Shown piece by piece: positions 10,773 to 21,106 of a stretch of 64,000 nucleotides of DNA. The stretch is from Topomyia yanbarensis (lineage: Eukaryota; Arthropoda; Insecta; Diptera; Culicidae). The stretch lies in assembly GCF_030247195.1 (NCBI RefSeq), contig NC_080671.1:96111870-96175869 (forward strand), in the 5' to 3' direction. Under the pieces are notes generated by a model. It was not told the origin of the DNA and searched no databases. It saw nothing but the letters and a program-made list of their open reading frames with translations. Both the position numbers and the translations under genes were made by a program. Position 1 is the stretch's first letter. Each line of letters begins with the position of its first letter.

Positions 10773-12022
10773 CAGAATTACAGTGGCGGCGCTAAGGGGG
10801 GGGGGGGGCGAAGAAGGCAGCCGCCCCGAGCGGCAAAATTTAGGGGCGGCAAATGCTGCTCAACATAACCATCTATTAGTGATTATCATTGTACATTATT
10901 CGCGATAAACGTTAAGTTCGTGTGAAACGTTTGAATTCATATTGTTTTGGCGACTGTAAAAGATTAAGAGATGATGTTGAAGTTCGACGGATCTGACGGA
11001 ACAAAACAATATATATCTGAAACTGAACCTCAAACGTAACGATCTTAGCAAATGAAAGCGAAAGTTGTTTTTCAAAAATCCTTTATTAATAACTTAACTA
11101 TTTTTGAGAAGAAAAAAATATAATGGCCTGAAGTTAACAAAAGGAAGAATAAAGGTGAAAGTGCAGTTTATGTCTCACAAATAAGGAATCAAAATAATGG
11201 ATTCTTACAGCTATAATTGAAAATAAATTTGATGTTAAGTTAAAATCGAAACCATCAATATAGAGTACCAAGAGATCACTAAAGTTTGAAGACATGTAAA
11301 AAATAACTTCATTGCAGAGTTGTTGGAATTATTTCGGAGGGTTCGATTTGACCTCGGAACGGTCACTCACGGCCTTGCGGGTACCTGCTCCGGAAAGAGC
11401 GTTGCAGGGTCAATTATATTATTATACATTTCATATCCCATTATTGGAACATACCTTCAGAAATCCGAATAACCGTGAACCAGATGCATTTTTACAGATT
11501 ATAAAAGTGGTTGAGTTCTGGAATTGAAAACATTCAAATCTGTATTGGAGAAAAAATGCCATAGCTACGAGTATATCGATTTTGGGGGTACTCGGGGACC
11601 CTGCCGGGCTGTTACGGATTTGAAAAATCCAAAAGCCCTTCCTTAAACCCCCGATCACTGTAGCATTCGTTTTTCCCCACAAAAGAAATGCTTGGTATTA
11701 TTCTAAGATGTCACTGAGTTGCAATTTACGATTTGGGAAAGAGTACTGGAATTTCATGAATTAAAATCTGCAAAGGAGTTCGCTGTCGGGCACATAACGG
11801 TTAAGTGCGACCTTGTGAACAGAGTTGTAACCTCACTTTGCTCACCGTGATTAATACGCAACGCTACCACAAAGCTACTAATACTTTTAGATGCAATATA
11901 TGCACCACCTGGGAAAACTCTATTGATGAGATAGTTTGGTTAGTCGGAAATATGTAAGGGGGCGGCAAGTTTAACTTTTAGCCCCGAGCGGCAAAAAGCC
12001 TAGCGCCGCCACTGCAGAATTA
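10773..12022. mobile_element. hAT-type non-autonomous DNA transposon with 8-bp duplication
   Basis: Terminal inverted repeats CAGTGGCGGCGCTA (10781 on) and its complement TAGCGCCGCCACTG (ending 12014) are flanked by identical 8-mers CAGAATTA at 10773-10780 and 12015-12022. CAG-starting ends plus an 8-bp duplication are hAT hallmarks. Subterminal GCCCCGAGCGGCAAAA occurs near both ends in opposite orientation. The 1.2-kb interior has no long ORF and no transposase motif I can recognise, so it is either an internal-deletion derivative or strongly decayed. A G-run of about 14 bases sits at 10,796-10,808. Confidence 0.9.
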
Positions 12023-12716
12023 AAAAGTGTTTTTTTTGACTCTGGCACGTATTTACAAAAAGGAAAATATTTGGGAAATTATATAAGCATTAAAAATGAC
12101 ATGCAGCGATCTCACCAGTTCTGAATAAATAAATTCATGTGATTTCTGCAAATAATTCTCCTCCTTCCGTGAAATTGTTGCCTCAGCTGCTCAGGTCAGG
12201 ATAGCGCTGTAGGCGTATTTTTGGCGGCTTGCATCACATACTTCAATGGCAAATTTGTGACGATAAATCTGAGCAAAATTACACCTTTCTCGCTATATTT
12301 CAACTTACAAACACGTAACTTAACAGGACAAACGATGTACTAAACGATTGACTTCATTTTCATCACTTTAACAAAAGCACTGTTTTGAGCGACTTAGTGG
12401 AATGTTATATTAAACACTTTAAACCGTTGTCAACGGTTTAAAGTGTTCATTTTCATGTTGAATATACTGTAAATAACTGGATAAGTTTGAAAAATATTGG
12501 ACGTTAACAACAACACGTCCGAGCCATTCGCCAGTGCTGCCACTTCCCCTCAAAGAACTCAGTCACTTTGCATACATTGTTTTTCCAAAAATGATCTAAA
12601 CTGTCTTTTGAAAAGGGTCCACCTATTTGTACCAATCTGTTTCAAATGGCTATAGTCTAAAAATGACAAATCCTTCAAAAGAATGTTGAAGGAGTGATTT
12701 TCTAATCATGTCATTT
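12023..12716. other. Non-coding stretch with repeat-arm fragments
   Basis: 12,565-12,585 (CACTTTGCATACATTG) and 12,660-12,716 (TGACAAATCCTTCAAAAG, GGAGTGATTTT) match, in reverse complement, parts of the repeat at 20,705-20,790. A perfect 17-bp-arm palindrome is at 12,413-12,447. No gene seen. Confidence 0.55.
12413..12447. repeat. Perfect 35-bp palindrome (17-bp arms, 1-nt centre)
   Basis: AACACTTTAAACCGTTG, then T, then its exact complement CAACGGTTTAAAGTGTT. It could extrude as a cruciform or form an RNA hairpin. No terminator or gene end was identified beside it. Confidence 0.85.
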
Positions 12717-13059
12717 TTGACGTAGGACTACGTCTTTGTTTTCGATATGGGGGTGCACTCTGCAAATTCTACAAAAATGGTATGTAACGAAAAGTGGTCC
12801 AATTTTAAACGCATATAATTCTGCCATCTCAAGATAAATTTTCAAATTTTTTGCGCAAATCGCCCCGAAATACTTCTAAGAATAGATTCCAATAGATAAA
12901 CCCAAAGATTTTTGATATCATAGCATTAAAAAATTAAATAATATACAACCTTGTCAAAATATCGCGCATTAACACACAGAAGATAGCGCTTCCCAAGCCC
13001 TGTACGACGGTTTGGTGTACCTAGCGCGCAACGCTTCTATGAATGACGTCATCATCGAC

Positions 13060-13095
13060 TATTTAAAGAACGGACTTGGTCAGACACGCTCAGTT
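13060..13095 (+). promoter_or_regulatory. Candidate pol II core promoter (TATA-like box plus TCAGT initiator)
   Basis: TATTTAAAG at 13060-13068 lies about 30 bp before TCAGTT at 13090-13095, the arthropod initiator consensus. A palindromic TGACGTCA (CRE/ATF-type) is just upstream at 13044-13051. Spacing and motif order match a standard insect promoter. The transcript would start near 13,092 and include the stem-loop at 13,141-13,182. Confidence 0.5.
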
Positions 13096-13140
13096 CCCTG
13101 TTGAACGGCTGGCGAAGCAGATCACTGCGCTGTGTTTTTT

Positions 13141-13182
13141 ACAGCCAGTGTAGCTGAGCTAGAAGTCCGTTACACTGGCTGT
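13141..13182 (+). other. 12-bp perfect stem-loop in the putative leader
   Basis: ACAGCCAGTGTA (13141-13152) and TACACTGGCTGT (13171-13182) form a 12-bp stem with an 18-nt loop, about 50 nt after the candidate start site. Its function is unknown. Confidence 0.7.
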
Positions 13183-14329
13183 GGAGGGACGTTACCCTGT
13201 GTCGTCCAACAGGCGACCGCTCCAACTGCTTCCTAAATGCCGCTGTATTAACTTAACTAGCACATGTATTTGCTATTTGCGCTTGAAATTAAGTAATGTA
13301 GTGGTAGTAATAAGCTTCCCATTTTGGTTTAAACGCAAGGACAGTTTTTAAAACAGGATTTGATTAATTAGTTTAGCTCATCTAAGCAATTTTATCAATT
13401 CTGTAATTTAAAAGGAATTTTACGGAACTTGTTGAATTTGGCCCCACTTGCAACTGGTATAATCAACCTGCACAAAGTGTTGCATAACGCAGGGCTGTTT
13501 TTGGAACAAAATCATTCAGCCCTTCGCTATGCAAAATCACGACATTATAACAGATGGGCTAAGCGCGGCCGTTTCTTTCAATCGGGAAAGGCCGCGTGGA
13601 ATTTTGGTGAAACGCGCTAATAGTGTCGTGGTGGTACTAGTTGTCTCTTTCGCTCTACCCATCATCATCAGCGTTGACTCATTTTGCATTGTGCGCTTGG
13701 GTTCAATGTTTGGAGCGAATGTGCAAAGCAATGTCATTATTTTCTAACTAATAAGTGAATGAGATATTACAATCACCTTATATGTTTCTTGTTAGACATG
13801 TTTTGTACATATCTGGTAAAAATAATTCGTCATAAACATATTTTTTCAAACATGATTCTTGATTTCTAAACATGTCCAAAAATAAGACATGTTTATAGCA
13901 AGTGGGTAAAATGAACAGCTTCTGGTGACCTGCAAAATTCCAATGCGCAGCGTTGGAAAGCATTTTCCGATCAATGCTAATACCCAACAAATCATGAGCT
14001 TTGCATACACGCAAGGCATTTTGTAGGCAAAAAAAAATGGTCACGGAAGAATTGAATTTTCATGACGTAATATTTACAGTCCTGTGGCATCGAAAACACA
14101 TCTACAAACTTGGGGTTATCCATGGGTGTTTGAACTTTTAGGATCTGTTTGAGAGCAACTAGAAAGCTTGTCCTATACATGAGATGTGATTATATTGTCT
14201 AAAATTTGATTTTTCTTCACCGGTCCGGGTGTTTTTTCCCACACACTAAATATTTTACATCAAGTAGTATAGTCCTACGTCTACAGTTCGTGCAACCCCA
14301 TAAGGCTGCCCCTTGTAGTTTTTTTAAAT

Positions 14330-14596
14330 AAAAGTATTGAAAAAATACTTCATCACCATCTATACTAAAAAAAATTGATTTTAAAAATTTAAAGTCGATT
14401 TACAAAAAAATCTTTGATTTGGATGAAATTTTGTTCCAAGATAGGTAATTATATTTTCTAACTACTGTCAAAAATTCAAGTTGGACACATTCATGGAAAA
14501 ATATTATTTGAAAAAAAAATTTCCTTGCCCAAACGGTTTTTTTCAGTTTATTTTTATCGAAAACTAAACCAATGTAAGTCATAATAAACTCAGAAT
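14330..14596 (+). repeat. Left outer arm of a large inverted-repeat element
   Basis: Its reverse complement matches 17,274-17,408 joined to 20,559-20,700, the same sequence split by the RTE. Shared words include AAGTCGATTTAC, TTTGATTTGGATGAAAT and TTTCCTTGCCCAAAC. The position equal to the RTE insertion point (about 14,460-14,467) is uninterrupted. Confidence 0.8.
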
Positions 14597-14655
14597 TCAA
14601 TAAAACTCAGTTTGAAAGAAGCGTTGTCTAATTTAATCTAATCGCATCAAAAAGC

Positions 14656-14844
14656 GTTTATGTCATGGTGGTGGGCGTAGCTTAGTTGGTAAATTGATTG
14701 CCTTGTACACAGCGCACCTGGATTCGAATCCCGACTCCGCACATATGGTTGGAAAATTTTCATAAAAGATTTTTCTAACCCGAAGAGGTGAATGACCTTA
14801 AGGTTAAAACCTCTATAATCGAAATAAAAAAAAGTTTATGTCAT
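14656..14844 (+). mobile_element. tRNA-derived SINE, copy B, with 11-bp target duplication
   Basis: The same family as copy A: box B GATTCGAATCC and the AACCCGAAGAGGTGAATGAC tail region. It is flanked by GTTTATGTCAT at 14656-14666 and 14834-14844 (perfect). The body shows several substitutions relative to copy A (GATTCGAATCCCGAC instead of GGTTCGAGCC), so it is an older or different subfamily copy. It is inserted into the left half of the large inverted-repeat element. Confidence 0.9.
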
Positions 14845-15001
14845 TGAACATATATTCCATTACAACTTCTTTATTTTCTAGTTTAGTTCTAAGGAAGGAT
14901 CAGGGAAATGAATACCCACCACAACATTATGTATTGGATTTTACATACTTATTTATTTATTTTTATATATAACATTTGTCTTAAAACTATCTTCATCCAT
15001 G

Positions 15002-15450
15002 CTATTTTGTATTGTTTCTATAGAAGGAAAATATGTTTGGTTCATCTTCTGAATTAGTATATCTTTTCGCCTCTACTTTGCCCCCAGGAATAGGCACAAA
15101 ACTGCGGAATTTCTGAGTGCCAGATATTGTTTTGGCTTTATTATACAGTTCTTCGAGTTCTTCTGATATTTTGTAGTACTGTTCGATGAATATGTAGCAG
15201 AAAATTAATTTTGTGATATTTTTATCATTTTGTTCAACTGCCAAGTTATCTCGGGGAGTTGTTATGGTATTTCCAAAGTCGCGAGCAAGACTGGCTCTTT
15301 TTTCCATTCGCTGAAAGTGCCACCAATACACAGTGGTCGGAAACGCCAAAAACGTGGACTTAATTCACTAGCGGCCAAACCATCGAATATATTCACAAGG
15401 TGTCTTTGAATGAATTGTTCGTATGAATATTCCCCACAATCTGATAACAA
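15002..15450 (-). pseudogene. Unrecognised coding remnant in the left arm
   Basis: Two overlapping frames on the minus strand are continuous in sense: first YSYEQFIQRHLVNIFDGLAA (from about 15,430 downward), then after a frame change KRASLARDFGNTITTPRD and a Lys/Glu-rich region with FRSFVPIPGGKVEAKRY. The first part reappears in the opposite arm (16,824-17,006 +) with conservative changes (YSYEQFLQRHLVNIFDGLAS). This suggests a protein once encoded by the repeat itself. No domain is recognised; it could be a transposon ORF or captured host exon. Confidence 0.4.
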
Positions 15451-15695
15451 TTGAAATTAGGCATGGCTTACTATGATCGAACTAAAAAAAATAACTTTTT
15501 ATACTGATAGAAAGTTGGTGTCTACGACAAAGTTTTAGGAATGTTCATTATGAAATTCTGTTGAAAAACTTGAGCTTGTAGGAGTAAAGGTTATCGATTT
15601 ATAAGGCGTTTTCTATGGCAACCTCTTCAAATCAAGCTTTTTAATATAACTTTTTTCATTGTGACTTTTCGTGCAAACTGTATTCAACACAAATG
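15324..15695 (-). repeat. Inner left arm (~370 bp) of the inverted-repeat element
   Basis: The reverse complement of 16,578-16,950. Shared words include TGAATATATTCGATGGTTTG and GTCATAGAAAACGCC (complement sense). Roughly 85-90% similar by eye. The loop between arms is about 880 bp. Confidence 0.85.
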
Positions 15696-16220
15696 TGTAG
15701 GTATCAAAACTACATAATATTGTCGAAGACTGTATGTAAAAATACCCATTTGTTTCAAAGTTATTGAAGATTTTTACATTTTTTACACCAACTTTAACTA
15801 CGTAGAAGAAAGGAAGGTGCAAACCAAAATGCACGAACAGGCACTTTTTTAACTCTCTAAACTATGCATAATAAAGCTGAGCAGGTTTGGTGCGTGGCAC
15901 TCCAGAACCCTATGAATAGGGTAAGCTTACTTTATCGTGTTTTTTTACCTTTTCCATACAAAAATCAGCAAAAAAAATTTTTTATTACAATTTTGGAAAT
16001 TCTTGATTCGATATTCAATTACAAGTATTATTTTCACTTATACCTGAATATTTCAGATTTTATAAACGTGGGAGCAAAGATTTGAAGTTTTTAATATCAT
16101 CGAAGATTCCAAACTAATATATACTCAAATAGACATGTCATAATGAATTTAAATCTTACAAAGGGATGTCATACCATTATTTATTAAATTTTACGAAAAA
16201 AAATCAAAAAAAAATTTTTT

Positions 16221-16575
16221 GGCACCATTTTCAAATCCAAGATGGCGGCTTCCGGTTACCATAAAACACTTAAAATCACCATCAATATGGGTGTCATTTG
16301 AAAGGTATTGATTAGTAGAATGCGAAAATTGACGATCGGCGCCATTTTGAAATCCAAGATGGCGGCTTCCGGTTACCATAAACCACTTAAAACCACCATC
16401 AATATGGGTGTCATTTGAAAGGAATTGATTAATAGAATGCGAAAATTGACGATTTGCGCCATTTTGAAATCAAATATGGCGGCTTCCGGTTACCATAAAC
16501 CACTTAAAACCACCATCAATATGGATGTCATTTGAAAGGTATTAATTAGTAGAATGCGAAAATTGACGATTGGCA
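16221..16575. repeat. Three tandem 117-bp repeats in the loop
   Basis: Units are marked by AGATGGCGGCTTCCGGTTAC at about 16,240 and 16,357, and ATATGGCGGCTTCCGGTTAC at about 16,474, an exact 117-bp period. Each also has CACCATCAATATGG and GTCATTTGAAAGG. The copies differ by only a few bases, so the expansion is more recent than the arms. Confidence 0.9.
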
Positions 16576-16577
16576 TC

Positions 16578-16950
16578 AACATTTGTGTTTGCACGAAAAG
16601 TCACAATAAAAAAGTTATATTAAAAAAAAACTAGATTTAATGGGGTTGTCATAGAAAACGCCTTATAAATCGATAACCTTTATTCCTACAATCTCAAGTT
16701 CTTTAACAAAATTCTTCACTATGAGCATTCCTAAAACTTTGTCAAAGACACCAACGTTCTATCTCGTCAGTATAAAAAGTTAATTTTTTTAGTTCGATCA
16801 TAGTAAGCCACGCCTAATTTTAATTGTTATCAGATGGTGGGAAATACTCATACGAACAATTCCTCCAAAGACACCTTGTGAATATATTCGATGGTTTGGC
16901 ATCTAGTGAATTAAGTTCACATTTTTCGCGTTTCCGATCACTGTGCAATA
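16578..16950 (+). repeat. Inner right arm (~370 bp) of the inverted-repeat element
   Basis: Pairs with 15,324-15,695. It ends where homology is lost at about CTGTGCAATAGC, next to unmatched DNA up to the outer arm at 17,274. Confidence 0.85.
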
Positions 16951-17006
16951 GCATCACAGGGTCCATTTCCATGGGATGTTGCAAACAAATGCCATTCAGA
17001 GCTTAA
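16824..17006 (+). pseudogene. Unrecognised coding remnant in the right arm, homologous to 15,262-15,450
   Basis: Reads SYEQFLQRHLVNIFDGLASS then ELSSHFSRFRSLC before diverging where the arm ends. Its homology to the left arm is at both DNA and protein level, so selection cannot be inferred without counting substitutions. No family recognised. Confidence 0.4.
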
Positions 17007-17273
17007 TTCATAATTTGACTGAAATCTAAACAAGCTTGCGAAGTTGTTCTTATCTTTATATTGTGCTGCTGTTCCATCAGATATAAACTAAATTTTAGAA
17101 AAGTTTGTCAATTGTTTCATAAAATTTATCATTTTTGAGATGAACAACTGAACTGCAGTCTTCCAGTTTTACAGTCTTCTATTCTTCCAGTTTTCATTCA
17201 AGTTTGTTATGAATATATACCAAATTCGTTACTGGTACTTTTTGCATATATCAGTCAACTAGCAGTTGGGAAA

Positions 17274-17408
17274 TTGGATTCTGATTATGATTTTCATTAG
17301 TTTAGTTTTCGATTAAAATACACTGAAAAAAATTAGTTTGGGCAAGGAAAATTTTTTTTCAAATAATTTTTCTCTGAAAGCGCCCAACTTGAATTTTTGA
17401 CGATAGGT
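17274..17408 (-). repeat. Right outer arm, part 1 (left of the RTE)
   Basis: The reverse complement of about 14,450-14,596 (TTTGGGCAAGGAAA, CCCAACTTGAATTTTTGAC). It ends at the RTE duplication CGATAGGT. Confidence 0.8.
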
Positions 17409-17422
17409 TTTTTTTTTATTTA

Positions 17423-19315
17423 TTAACAGATTAAGGCCGAAGTGGCCTGTGCCGTATACAAAAGATTCCTCCATTCCACTCGGTCCATGGCCGCGCGTCG
17501 CCAGCCACGCAGTCTGCGAAGGGTCCGCAAATCGTCTTCCACCTGGTAGATCCATCGTGCTCGCTGCGCGCCACGTCTTCTTGTACCGGTCGGATTGCAA
17601 TTGAGAACCGTTTTCACCGGGCTATTGTCCGACATTCTGGCTACGTGCCCGGCCCACCGTAGTCGTCCGATTTTCGCGGTATGACAGATGGGCGGCTCCC
17701 CCAACAGCTGGTGCAACTCATGGTTCATTAGCCGTCTCCATGTGCCGTCTTCCATCTGCACTCCACCGTAGATGGTACGCAGCACTTTCCGTTCGAAGAC
17801 ACCAAGTGCGCGTTGGTCCTCCACGAGCATGGTCCAGGTCTCGTGCCCGTAGAGAACTACCGGTCTAATCAGCGTCTTGTAGATGGTCAACTTCGTACGA
17901 CGGCGAACTCTGTTCGACCGAAGTGTCTTGCGGAGGCCAAAGTAAGCACGATTTCCTGCCACGATGCGTCTACGAATCTCTCTGCTGGTATCATTGTCGG
18001 CGGTCACCAGTGAGCCCAAGTACACGAACTCTTCAACCACCTCGATTTCGTCGCCACCGATGCAAACTCGAAGCTGGCAGTTCTCAATTTCTTCTCGTGA
18101 ACCTCTTCCTATCATGTACTTTGTCTTCGACGTGTTGATGGCAAGTCCGACGCGCTTGGCTTCTCTTTTCAGTCTGATGTAGGCTTCCTCCATCTTCTCA
18201 AAGTTTCGTGCAATAATATCAACGTCATCGGCGAAGCCAAGTAGCTGAACGGACTTTGTGAAAATCGTACCACTCGTGTCGATCCCTGCTCTTCTTATTA
18301 CACCTTCCAGCGCGATGTTGAATAACAGACACGAGAGACCATCACCTTGCCGTAACCCTCTGCGTGATTCGAAGGGACTCGAGAGCGTCCCTGAGACACG
18401 TACTACGCACATCACCCGATCCATCATCGCCTTCACTAATCGCGTCAGTTTGTCCGGGAATCCGTACTCGTGCATAATCTGCCATAGCTGATCTCGATCG
18501 ATAGTGTCGTATGCGGCTTTGAAGTCGATGAACAAATGATGTGTGGGCACATTGTACTCGCGGCATTTCTGCAGTACTTGACGAAGGGCGAACACCTGGT
18601 CCGTGGTAGATCGTTCGCTCATGAAACCCGCCTGGTACTGCCCCACGAACTCTCTTGCAATTGGTGATAGTCGACGGCATAGTATTTGGGAGAGTACCTT
18701 GTAGGCGGCGTTCAGCAGGGTGATTGCTCGGTAATTACAGCAATCCAGCTTGTCGCCCTTTTTGTAGATAGGACACACGACACCTTCCATACACTCATCC
18801 GGTAAAATCTCCTCCTCCCAAATCTTGGTAATCACCCAGTGCAGTGCTTTAGCCAGTGGCTCGCCACCGTGTTTTAGTAGCTCGCTTGGTATTTGGTCAA
18901 CCCCAGTGGCTTTATTAATTTTCGAGCCGGCTAATCTCCTCTTGGATTTCTTGGAGATCCGGAGCCGGTAGTGTAATGTCTTCCGCGCGTGCTCCCAGGT
19001 GCCATCCTCGTCGTCTGCTGCATCGCCGTTCAGGTGTTCTTCGTAGTGCTGCCGCCACCTCTGGATCACCTCACACTGGTCCGTGAGAAGATTCCCGTTT
19101 GTATCTCTGCACATGTCGGCCTGTGGTACGTGGCCCCTGCGCGAGCGGTTCAACTTCTCGTAGAATTTCCGTGTGTCTTTAGCGCGGTACAGCTGCTCCA
19201 TCGCTTCGCGATCTCGGTCTTCCTGCTGGCGCTTTTTGGTCCGGAAAACCGAGTTCTGCCTGTTCCGTGCCAGTTTATATCGCGCCTCGTTCGCCCTCGT
19301 GCGGTGTTGCAGCAT
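17423..19315 (-). pseudogene. RTE reverse transcriptase part of ORF2 (630 codons, frameshifted)
   Basis: This open frame holds the target-primed reverse transcriptase of an RTE-type LINE. From the first Met, visible motifs are CPIYKKGD (about 181-188), NYRAITLLN, FIDFKAAYD (about 262-270), LRQGDGLSCLLFN (about 321-333), the catalytic FADD (about 361-364), YLGSLV, and the C-terminal GRLRWAGHVARM typical of RTE. It is separated from the endonuclease frame by a frameshift near 19,315-19,350. Residues about 111-132 (plus-strand 18,919-18,985) read as Lys/Arg-rich text unlike the family, while another frame gives the expected sequence, which indicates two compensating frameshifts. Without these changes it would be a complete RT. 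It is probably inactive in cis. Confidence 0.85.
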
Positions 19316-20363
19316 TCTCGCCCATGCTGCATTCTTCTCTAACTAACTGCTCGCATTCGCCGTCGTACCAGTCGCTTCTTCGGTCCGGGCCCACCGTACC
19401 TAGTGCAGTGGCTGCGGTGCTACCTATGGCGGATCGGATATCTCTCCAGCCATCTTCAAGGGCAACTGCGCCTAGCTGCTCTTCCGTTGGTAGTGCCACT
19501 TCCAACTGCTGCGCGTATTCTTGAGCCACTCTGCCATCTTGTAGCCGCTCGATGTTTAGCCGCGGCGTTCGGCTTCGACGAGAGCTATGCACTGTCGAAA
19601 GTTTTGAGCGCAAGCATACTGCAACCAGGTGGTGGTCCGAATCTATATTCGCACTGCGATAAGTGCGGACGTTTGTGATGTCCGAGAAGAATCTACCGTC
19701 GATTAGAACGTGGTCGATTTGATTTTTTGTTACTTGGTCCGGTGATCTCCAGGTGACTTTGTGGATATCTTTGCGAGGGAAGAAGGTGCTTCGGATTACC
19801 ATTCCACGGGAGGCTGCGAAGTTCACACATCGTTGGCCGTTGTCATTTGATACGGAATGCAGGCTGTTAGGCCCGATCACCGGTCTGTACATTGTCTCCC
19901 TTCCTACCTGTGCGTTCACGTCGCCGATGACTATTTTCACGTCTCGCAGAGGGCAACCGTCGTATGTCTGCTCCAGCTGCATGTAAAACGCTTCTTTCTC
20001 GTCGTCGGGTCTCCCTTCGTGTGGGCAGTGCACGTTGATGATGCTATAGTTGAAGAAACGGCCTTTGATCCTCAACTTGCACATCCTTGCGTTGATCGGC
20101 TGCCACCCGATCACACGTTGGCGCATCTTGCCCAGCACTATGAAGCCGGTTCCCAGCTCGTTGGTTGTACCACAGCTCTGGTAGAAGGTAGCCGCTCGAT
20201 GCCCGCTTTTCCACACCTTCTGTCCCGTCCAGCAAAGTTCCTGCAGCGCCACGATATCGAAGTTGCGGGGGTGTGGCTCGTCGTAGATTATCCTGTCACA
20301 TCCTGCGAAGCCGAGCGATCTGCAGTTCCATGTTCCGAGTTTCCAATCGTGATCCTTTATTCG
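19275..20363 (-). pseudogene. RTE endonuclease part of ORF2
   Basis: The frame is open from just after a TGA at 20,364-20,366 but has no ATG at its start. It begins WKLGTWNCRSLG, then FDIVALQELCWTG (catalytic Glu), FIVLG, VIGDVNAQVGRE (catalytic Asp), NQIDHVLIDGRF and SDHHLVAV (catalytic Asp-His). All APE-type endonuclease motifs are therefore present. It ends out of frame with the RT domain at 19,275, overlapping it by 41 bp. The missing start may reflect the short overlapping ORF1 arrangement of RTE elements or 5' decay. Confidence 0.85.
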
Positions 20364-20558
20364 TCACCTGGGTCGTTGCCGATTATTCTGGGACGTATTC
20401 TCTTCTGTATTGTTCGTTATATGGGTTTTTTAAGGGGTGGCTTATAGGGCCTACGCCAACCACCTGTCTCGCCGGTGGGCCATCGTGCCAGGACTGCTTA
20501 AGGTCCCACCTGGGCACCAGGACAGGTTTACACCTTCCGAAGAAGGGTAACGATAGGT

Positions 20559-20801
20559 AGGGAGCATAATTACTTATCTTGAAACAACATTTCATTCAAA
20601 TCAAAGATGGATTTTTTGTAAATCGACCTTAAATTTTTAAAAAAGATTTTTTTCAGTGTAGGAGTCGATGAAGATTTTTTTCAATATTTTTATTAAAAAA
20701 TTTGATTAATTTTGTAAAAATCACTCCTACAACATTTTTTGTAGGATTTGTCATTTGTCAAACAAAGTATGCAAAGTGGCTTTTTGTGACAAAGTCTTCA
20801 T
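20559..20801 (-). repeat. Right outer arm, part 2 (between the RTE and the I-type LINE)
   Basis: The reverse complement of about 14,330-14,450 (GATTTTTTGTAAATCGACC) and of 12,660-12,716 (AATCACTCCTACAACATT). Its last bases include the target duplication of the I-type LINE. Confidence 0.75.
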
Positions 20802-21106
20802 CATTCGTTATCGAGCACTCAGTCGAGATAGAAGTCTTTTGTCATCGGTCCGTACACTCTATAGCGACAAATAGTGTTAATCCGCGTTCAAGGTTATTGG
20901 CACACTCTACGCCTAGTTGAGGTTTCATTATTTTTCCCTTCTTTTGTGTTTCTGTTTCTGAGTACCGTTAGCCGGTCAGTGAAGTGAAGCAGTGTTCTTT
21001 TAGTAAGCCGTCTGGATACCGTTACATACACAAGCTAAGTATTAGTTTTCGTTTCCCCTTCTTGGTTGTCTTAATAACGTGCACTGGGCAATAGGCCCGT
21101 GCAAAA
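20802..21106 (+). promoter_or_regulatory. 5' UTR of the I-type LINE, presumed internal promoter
   Basis: About 305 bp between the target duplication and the ORF1 start, beginning CATTCGTTATCGAGCACTCA. It contains TCAGTCGAG and TCAGTGAAG words that resemble insect initiators; LINEs of this type transcribe from internal TATA-less promoters. No individual site is demonstrated. Confidence 0.4.

Larger units (their letters stand above)
12717..14320 (+). mobile_element. LTR-like insertion (possible solo LTR) in the left arm of a foldback element
   Basis: The surrounding repeat, compared with its opposite arm at about 20.64-20.72 kb, is contiguous there but interrupted here between GGAGTGATTTT (left) and TTTTAAATAAAAGTATTG (right). 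The insert begins with GACGTAGGACTACGTC and has TAGTCCTACGTCTACA near 14,269-14,284, so short inverted words lie near both ends. It contains a TATA/initiator core promoter and a stem-loop leader (separate entries) but no gag or pol ORF. This fits a solo LTR of unusual length (about 1.6 kb); other DNA-element origins are possible. Confidence 0.45.
17401..20558 (-). mobile_element. Nearly full-length RTE-clade LINE, flanked by an 8-bp duplication
   Basis: The body is 17,409-20,550 (3.14 kb), close to the usual RTE length. It is oriented right to left: 5' end near 20,550, 3' end at 17,409 with an A-rich tail (T-run and TTTATTTATTAACA on the plus strand). CGATAGGT occurs at 17,401-17,408 and 20,551-20,558. 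It lies inside the outer right arm of the older inverted-repeat element, and the left arm keeps the uninterrupted site. About 190 bp of 5' leader precede the open frame (GCCCAGGTGGGAC region). Confidence 0.93.

Noticed and set aside
18258..20560. Many plus-strand open frames opposite the RTE
   Set aside because: They are shadows of the GC-rich minus-strand RTE ORF and have no domain features.
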